7,595 nucleotides of DNA from DASRZM01 sp035686365 (GTDB lineage: Bacteria > Pseudomonadota > Gammaproteobacteria > Xanthomonadales > Xanthomonadaceae): the NCBI GenBank assembly GCA_035686365.1, contig DASRZM010000116.1, forward strand, positions 1 through 7,595, written 5' to 3'. A program made the translations under genes and the position numbers. Shown piece by piece: positions 6,005 through 7,595 of the stretch. A model generated the notes under the pieces. The model was not told the DNA's origin. It ran no database searches and worked only from the letters and a program-made list of their open reading frames with translations. Each line of letters opens with the position of its first letter. The first letter of the stretch is position 1.

Positions 6005-7077
6005 GATGCGCTCCGGATCGCGCGGCGGCAGCGCCAGTGCAGGTAATGCACCAGCAACCAGAAGTGACGGAACGCCCGATTGCGGGTCTGGCGGTGGTGG
6101 TAGCGGTAGTAGATCTGCTGTGCGATCGCGGCCAGGCGGAACTGGCCGCAGGTTTCGTAGAAGGCCCAGTTGTGCGGTTCCAGCCCGGTGCGTTGGCAGT
6201 AATGCGCAACGACCTGCGCTCGGCTGAGCATGCCCGGTACGTGGGTGGGCTGGCGGCGCATTGCGCGGATGAACCGGTCGTCGTCTGCCTGCACCCAGTA
6301 GGCCAGGGTGTTGCCCAGGTCCATCAGCGGATCGCCGATCGTGGCCATCTCCCAGTCCAGTACGCCGACCACCCGCGTGGGATCGGCCGGGTCGAGCACG
6401 ACGTTGTCGAAGCGGAAATCGTTGTGGATCAGGCAGGTGGCCGCGTCCTCGGGTGTGTTGACCTCCAGCCACCGCATCACGGCAGCGAAGCGCGGCACGT
6501 TCCACGTACGCGCACGGCGGTAGCGCTCGCCCCAGCCCTGCACCTGGCGGCGGCAGTAACCGGGACCCTTTCCCAATTCCCCGAGGCCGGCTGCTTCGAC
6601 GTCCACGCCGTGCAGCGCGACCAGCGTGTCGATCACGTTCAGGCACAGCCTCCGCGTCTGTTCCGGCGTCAGTGCCAGCGCGGCCGGCAGGTGCCTGCGC
6701 AGGATGAGCCCCGGCAGTCGGCGCATCACGTAGAACTCTGCGCCGATCACGGTCGTGTCCGCGCAGTGGGCGATCATCTGCGGCACGTAGGGGAACACCG
6801 GCGCCAATGCGCTCTGCACGCGGTACTCGCGCCCCATGTCGTGGGCGCCCCGGGCCCGTGTGCCCTTGGGCGCGCGGCGCAGGATCAGGTCGTGCGCAGG
6901 GTAGGCGAGCCGGTAGGTCCAGTTGGATGCGCCGCCGGCGTACTGGGTGACCTCCGGCGTGCCCTGCAGTCCGGGCAGGCGCGGCCGCAGCCAGGCGTCG
7001 ACGGCGGCGACGTCGAGCTCCTCGCCGGGCCGGATCGGTCCGGCGAGGTCGGTGAGTGCAGCGGGATCGGCGGCCAT
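6001..7077 (-). CDS. APH-fold phosphotransferase, putative 4-hydroxyacyl-CoA kinase (LvaA/ACAD11-kinase-like)
   Basis: A 358-residue cytoplasmic kinase of the aminoglycoside-phosphotransferase/choline-kinase fold, in the branch that forms the N-terminal half of mammalian ACAD10/ACAD11. Visible motifs are the N-lobe YAGGASNWTYRL (46-57) with LILRRAPKG (64-72), the catalytic loop LIHNDFRFDN (216-225, Asp220, Asn225) and the metal-binding GVLDWEMATIGDPLMDLG (238-255, Asp241). The C-terminal helical AIAQQIYYRY pattern is typical of the branch. It is predicted to phosphorylate the 4-hydroxyl of acyl-CoAs, as LvaA does with 4-hydroxyvaleryl-CoA, and feed the acyl-CoA dehydrogenase two genes downstream. 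The ATG at 7077 is chosen because upstream in-frame codons (to 7314) encode low-complexity Pro/Arg/Gly sequence and overlap gene remnants. The stop lies inside the first 17-bp repeat. It is not an antibiotic-resistance gene by context. The fold is certain; the substrate is inferred. Confidence 0.92.
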   Translation of the reverse strand: MAADPAALTDLAGPIRPGEELDVAAVDAWLRPRLPGLQGTPEVTQYAGGASNWTYRLAYPAHDLILRRAPKGTRARGAHDMGREYRVQSALAPVFPYVPQMIAHCADTTVIGAEFYVMRRLPGLILRRHLPAALALTPEQTRRLCLNVIDTLVALHGVDVEAAGLGELGKGPGYCRRQVQGWGERYRRARTWNVPRFAAVMRWLEVNTPEDAATCLIHNDFRFDNVVLDPADPTRVVGVLDWEMATIGDPLMDLGNTLAYWVQADDDRFIRAMRRQPTHVPGMLSRAQVVAHYCQRTGLEPHNWAFYETCGQFRLAAIAQQIYYRYHHRQTRNRAFRHFWLLVHYLHWRCRRAIRSAS

Positions 7078-7172
7078 GGCAACCGTGGCAGGCGGACAGG
7101 CCGAGTATGCCGCAAGCGCGCGTCCGCGCCGTTCGCCCGCGTGGATACCGGTCCGTGGTAGCTTCCGCGGCC
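7078..7172. promoter_or_regulatory. Gap upstream of the kinase gene; weak candidate -10 only
   Basis: This stretch separates the kinase start (minus strand) from the ECF sigma remnant (plus strand). On the minus strand CATACT (7105-7110) resembles a -10 box 27 bases before the ATG, but there is no TTGACA-like -35 at 16-19 bases. No Shine-Dalgarno is evident for either gene. If the kinase is not co-transcribed with the SDR gene, its promoter should be here. Confidence 0.25.
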
Positions 7173-7403
7173 ATGGATACGGCGGTAGACCTCGAGCAGC
7201 ACCGGGCGGCACTGACCGGCCACTGCTACCGGATGCTCGGTTCGGCCTTGAGCCGGAGCGGCGGGGCCGACCGATGCATCCCGGTATCGAGTCGATGCGA
7301 CGCGCGTCATGCATGCCTGGCTGCGCGTCGGCGAGGCCGGGCTGATCGAAGCCGTCCTGACAGGCCCGGCGGGCTCGGACCGCGGCGAGCGTCGGCGCGG
7401 TAG
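7173..7403 (+). pseudogene. Remnant of an ECF sigma factor gene (N-terminus only)
   Basis: The first 25 codons from the ATG at 7173 include HRAALTGHCYRMLGSA, the hallmark opening of region 2 in large ECF sigma factors of the SigJ-like type (RNA polymerase sigma-70 family members of about 280-330 residues). The expected continuation with an acidic DAVQET-like stretch is missing. After position 7247 the frame encodes Ser/Arg/Gly-rich sequence with no sigma character and stops at 7401-7403. Everything needed for promoter recognition (rest of region 2, region 4) is absent, so this is a broken gene. An internal deletion near 7248 is the simplest explanation. The motif match is clear but short. Confidence 0.6.
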
Positions 7404-7443
7404 TGCCGACCTACGTCCTGAAGGGCGCGGCGGGGTGGACTCC

Positions 7444-7578
7444 ATGAAGCGGGACCGACCGGGAACGCTGTTCGTCCGCCTCGCCGTGCGCGACCTGGAA
7501 CGCTCGAAGGCGTTCGTCGCCGAATTCACTTGGCCTGCATCCGGATCGCGCCGTCGAGCCGGATGGTGCTGCCGTTGA
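7444..7578 (+). pseudogene. Remnant of a VOC/glyoxalase-like gene (N-terminus only)
   Basis: The ATG at 7444 opens MKRDRPGT followed by LFVRLAVRDLERSKAF, the first beta-strand and helix of a VOC-superfamily protein (usually LFVNLPVKDLxRSxAFF, about 130 residues in all). Similarity ends near 7524-7529 at AEF, where the sequence becomes the antisense of the SDR 3' end. The frame then runs on as unrelated residues to the TGA at 7576-7578. The gene has therefore lost roughly its last 100 codons. Its start overlaps a TGA at 7445-7447 ending a short unrecognised frame (from about 7361), hinting at a former coupled neighbour. This fragment and the sigma remnant probably come from one decayed plus-strand locus. 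Confidence 0.55.
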
Positions 7579-7594
7579 GGTAGCGGGTGGACAC
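7526..7594 (-). CDS. Short-chain dehydrogenase/reductase, C-terminal fragment cut by window edge
   Basis: Reading leftward from the window edge, the minus strand encodes 22 residues ending YLNGSTIRLDGAIRMQAK and a TGA at 7526-7528. The pattern Y-x-N-G-x-x-I-R-L-D-G-x-x-R-M is the standard C-terminal signature of classical SDR oxidoreductases (substrate-binding floor of the Rossmann fold). The catalytic YxxxK and the NAD(P)-binding motif lie outside the window. It is oriented with the kinase, phosphatase and dehydrogenase genes, and an SDR (LvaD) also belongs to the Pseudomonas 4-hydroxyacid operon, so it may oxidise a hydroxyacyl-CoA intermediate. It is separated from the kinase gene by 448 bp containing gene remnants, so co-transcription is uncertain. 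The match is short but distinctive. Confidence 0.75.
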   Translation of the reverse strand: MSTRYLNGSTIRLDGAIRMQAK

Positions 7595-7595
7595 G

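Noticed and set aside
6001..7077. Aminoglycoside resistance phosphotransferase
   Set aside because: The fold is shared, but the GVLDWEMATIGDPLMDLG motif, C-terminal pattern and acyl-CoA dehydrogenase neighbour place it in the ACAD10/11-kinase and LvaA branch.
7078..7314. 79-residue upstream extension of the kinase
   Set aside because: The extension is low-complexity, has no kinase-family similarity and runs antisense through the sigma factor remnant.
7361..7447. Short plus-strand frame ending PTYVLKGAAGWTP with an ATGA overlap to the VOC remnant
   Set aside because: It is under 30 codons, follows a stop at 7358-7360 and matches no family I recognise; it could be the tail of a lost neighbour, but this cannot be supported.

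Overview
The window is high-GC, densely packed DNA of a proteobacterium. Its protein flavour (sigma-54-type two-component system with a MacB-class ABC ATPase, short DksA/TraR zinc-finger protein, acyl-CoA catabolic genes) fits the gammaproteobacterial Xanthomonadaceae/Lysobacteraceae (Lysobacter, Luteimonas and relatives). That placement is an inference from gene content, not a search result.

Left half, plus strand (1-3559): a regulated three-gene operon. An 18-bp perfect inverted repeat (2-19) and a near-consensus sigma-54 -24/-12 promoter (80-95) precede an ABC transporter ATPase (132-824). Next come an NtrC-family sigma-54 activator (826-2205, one base after the ATPase stop) and a two-TM sensor histidine kinase (2213-3559). 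The layout suggests a self-contained circuit: the kinase senses at the membrane and phosphorylates the activator, which binds the palindrome about 95 bp upstream of the inferred start site and drives the whole operon, itself included. No permease or adaptor gene lies in the window.

Centre (3560-4047): a short DksA/TraR-type zinc-finger protein (about 3624-3974), then a 73-bp convergent gap holding two hairpins.

Right half, minus strand (4048-7594), read right to left: the last 22 residues of a short-chain dehydrogenase (7526-7594), a 448-bp gap containing broken pieces of unrelated plus-strand genes (an ECF sigma factor start and a VOC/glyoxalase start), an APH-fold phosphotransferase (6001-7077), a histidine-phosphatase-fold protein (5273-5965) and an acyl-CoA dehydrogenase (4048-5268). 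The last three are nearly contiguous. The kinase plus the dehydrogenase is the split bacterial counterpart of the mammalian ACAD10/ACAD11 fusion and resembles LvaA/LvaC of Pseudomonas. The inferred job is catabolism of 4-hydroxyacyl-CoAs: the kinase phosphorylates the 4-hydroxyl, the dehydrogenase-fold enzyme removes phosphate and yields a beta-oxidation intermediate, and the SDR may oxidise a hydroxyacyl product. The phosphatase-fold protein sits between them, has lost the usual second catalytic histidine, and starts inside an exact 17-bp tandem triplication of its own start region.

The most interesting points are the sigma-54/palindrome/ABC circuit with a loop-less sensor kinase and a GAFTDA activator, the kinase-phosphatase-dehydrogenase set, and the triplicated start codon.
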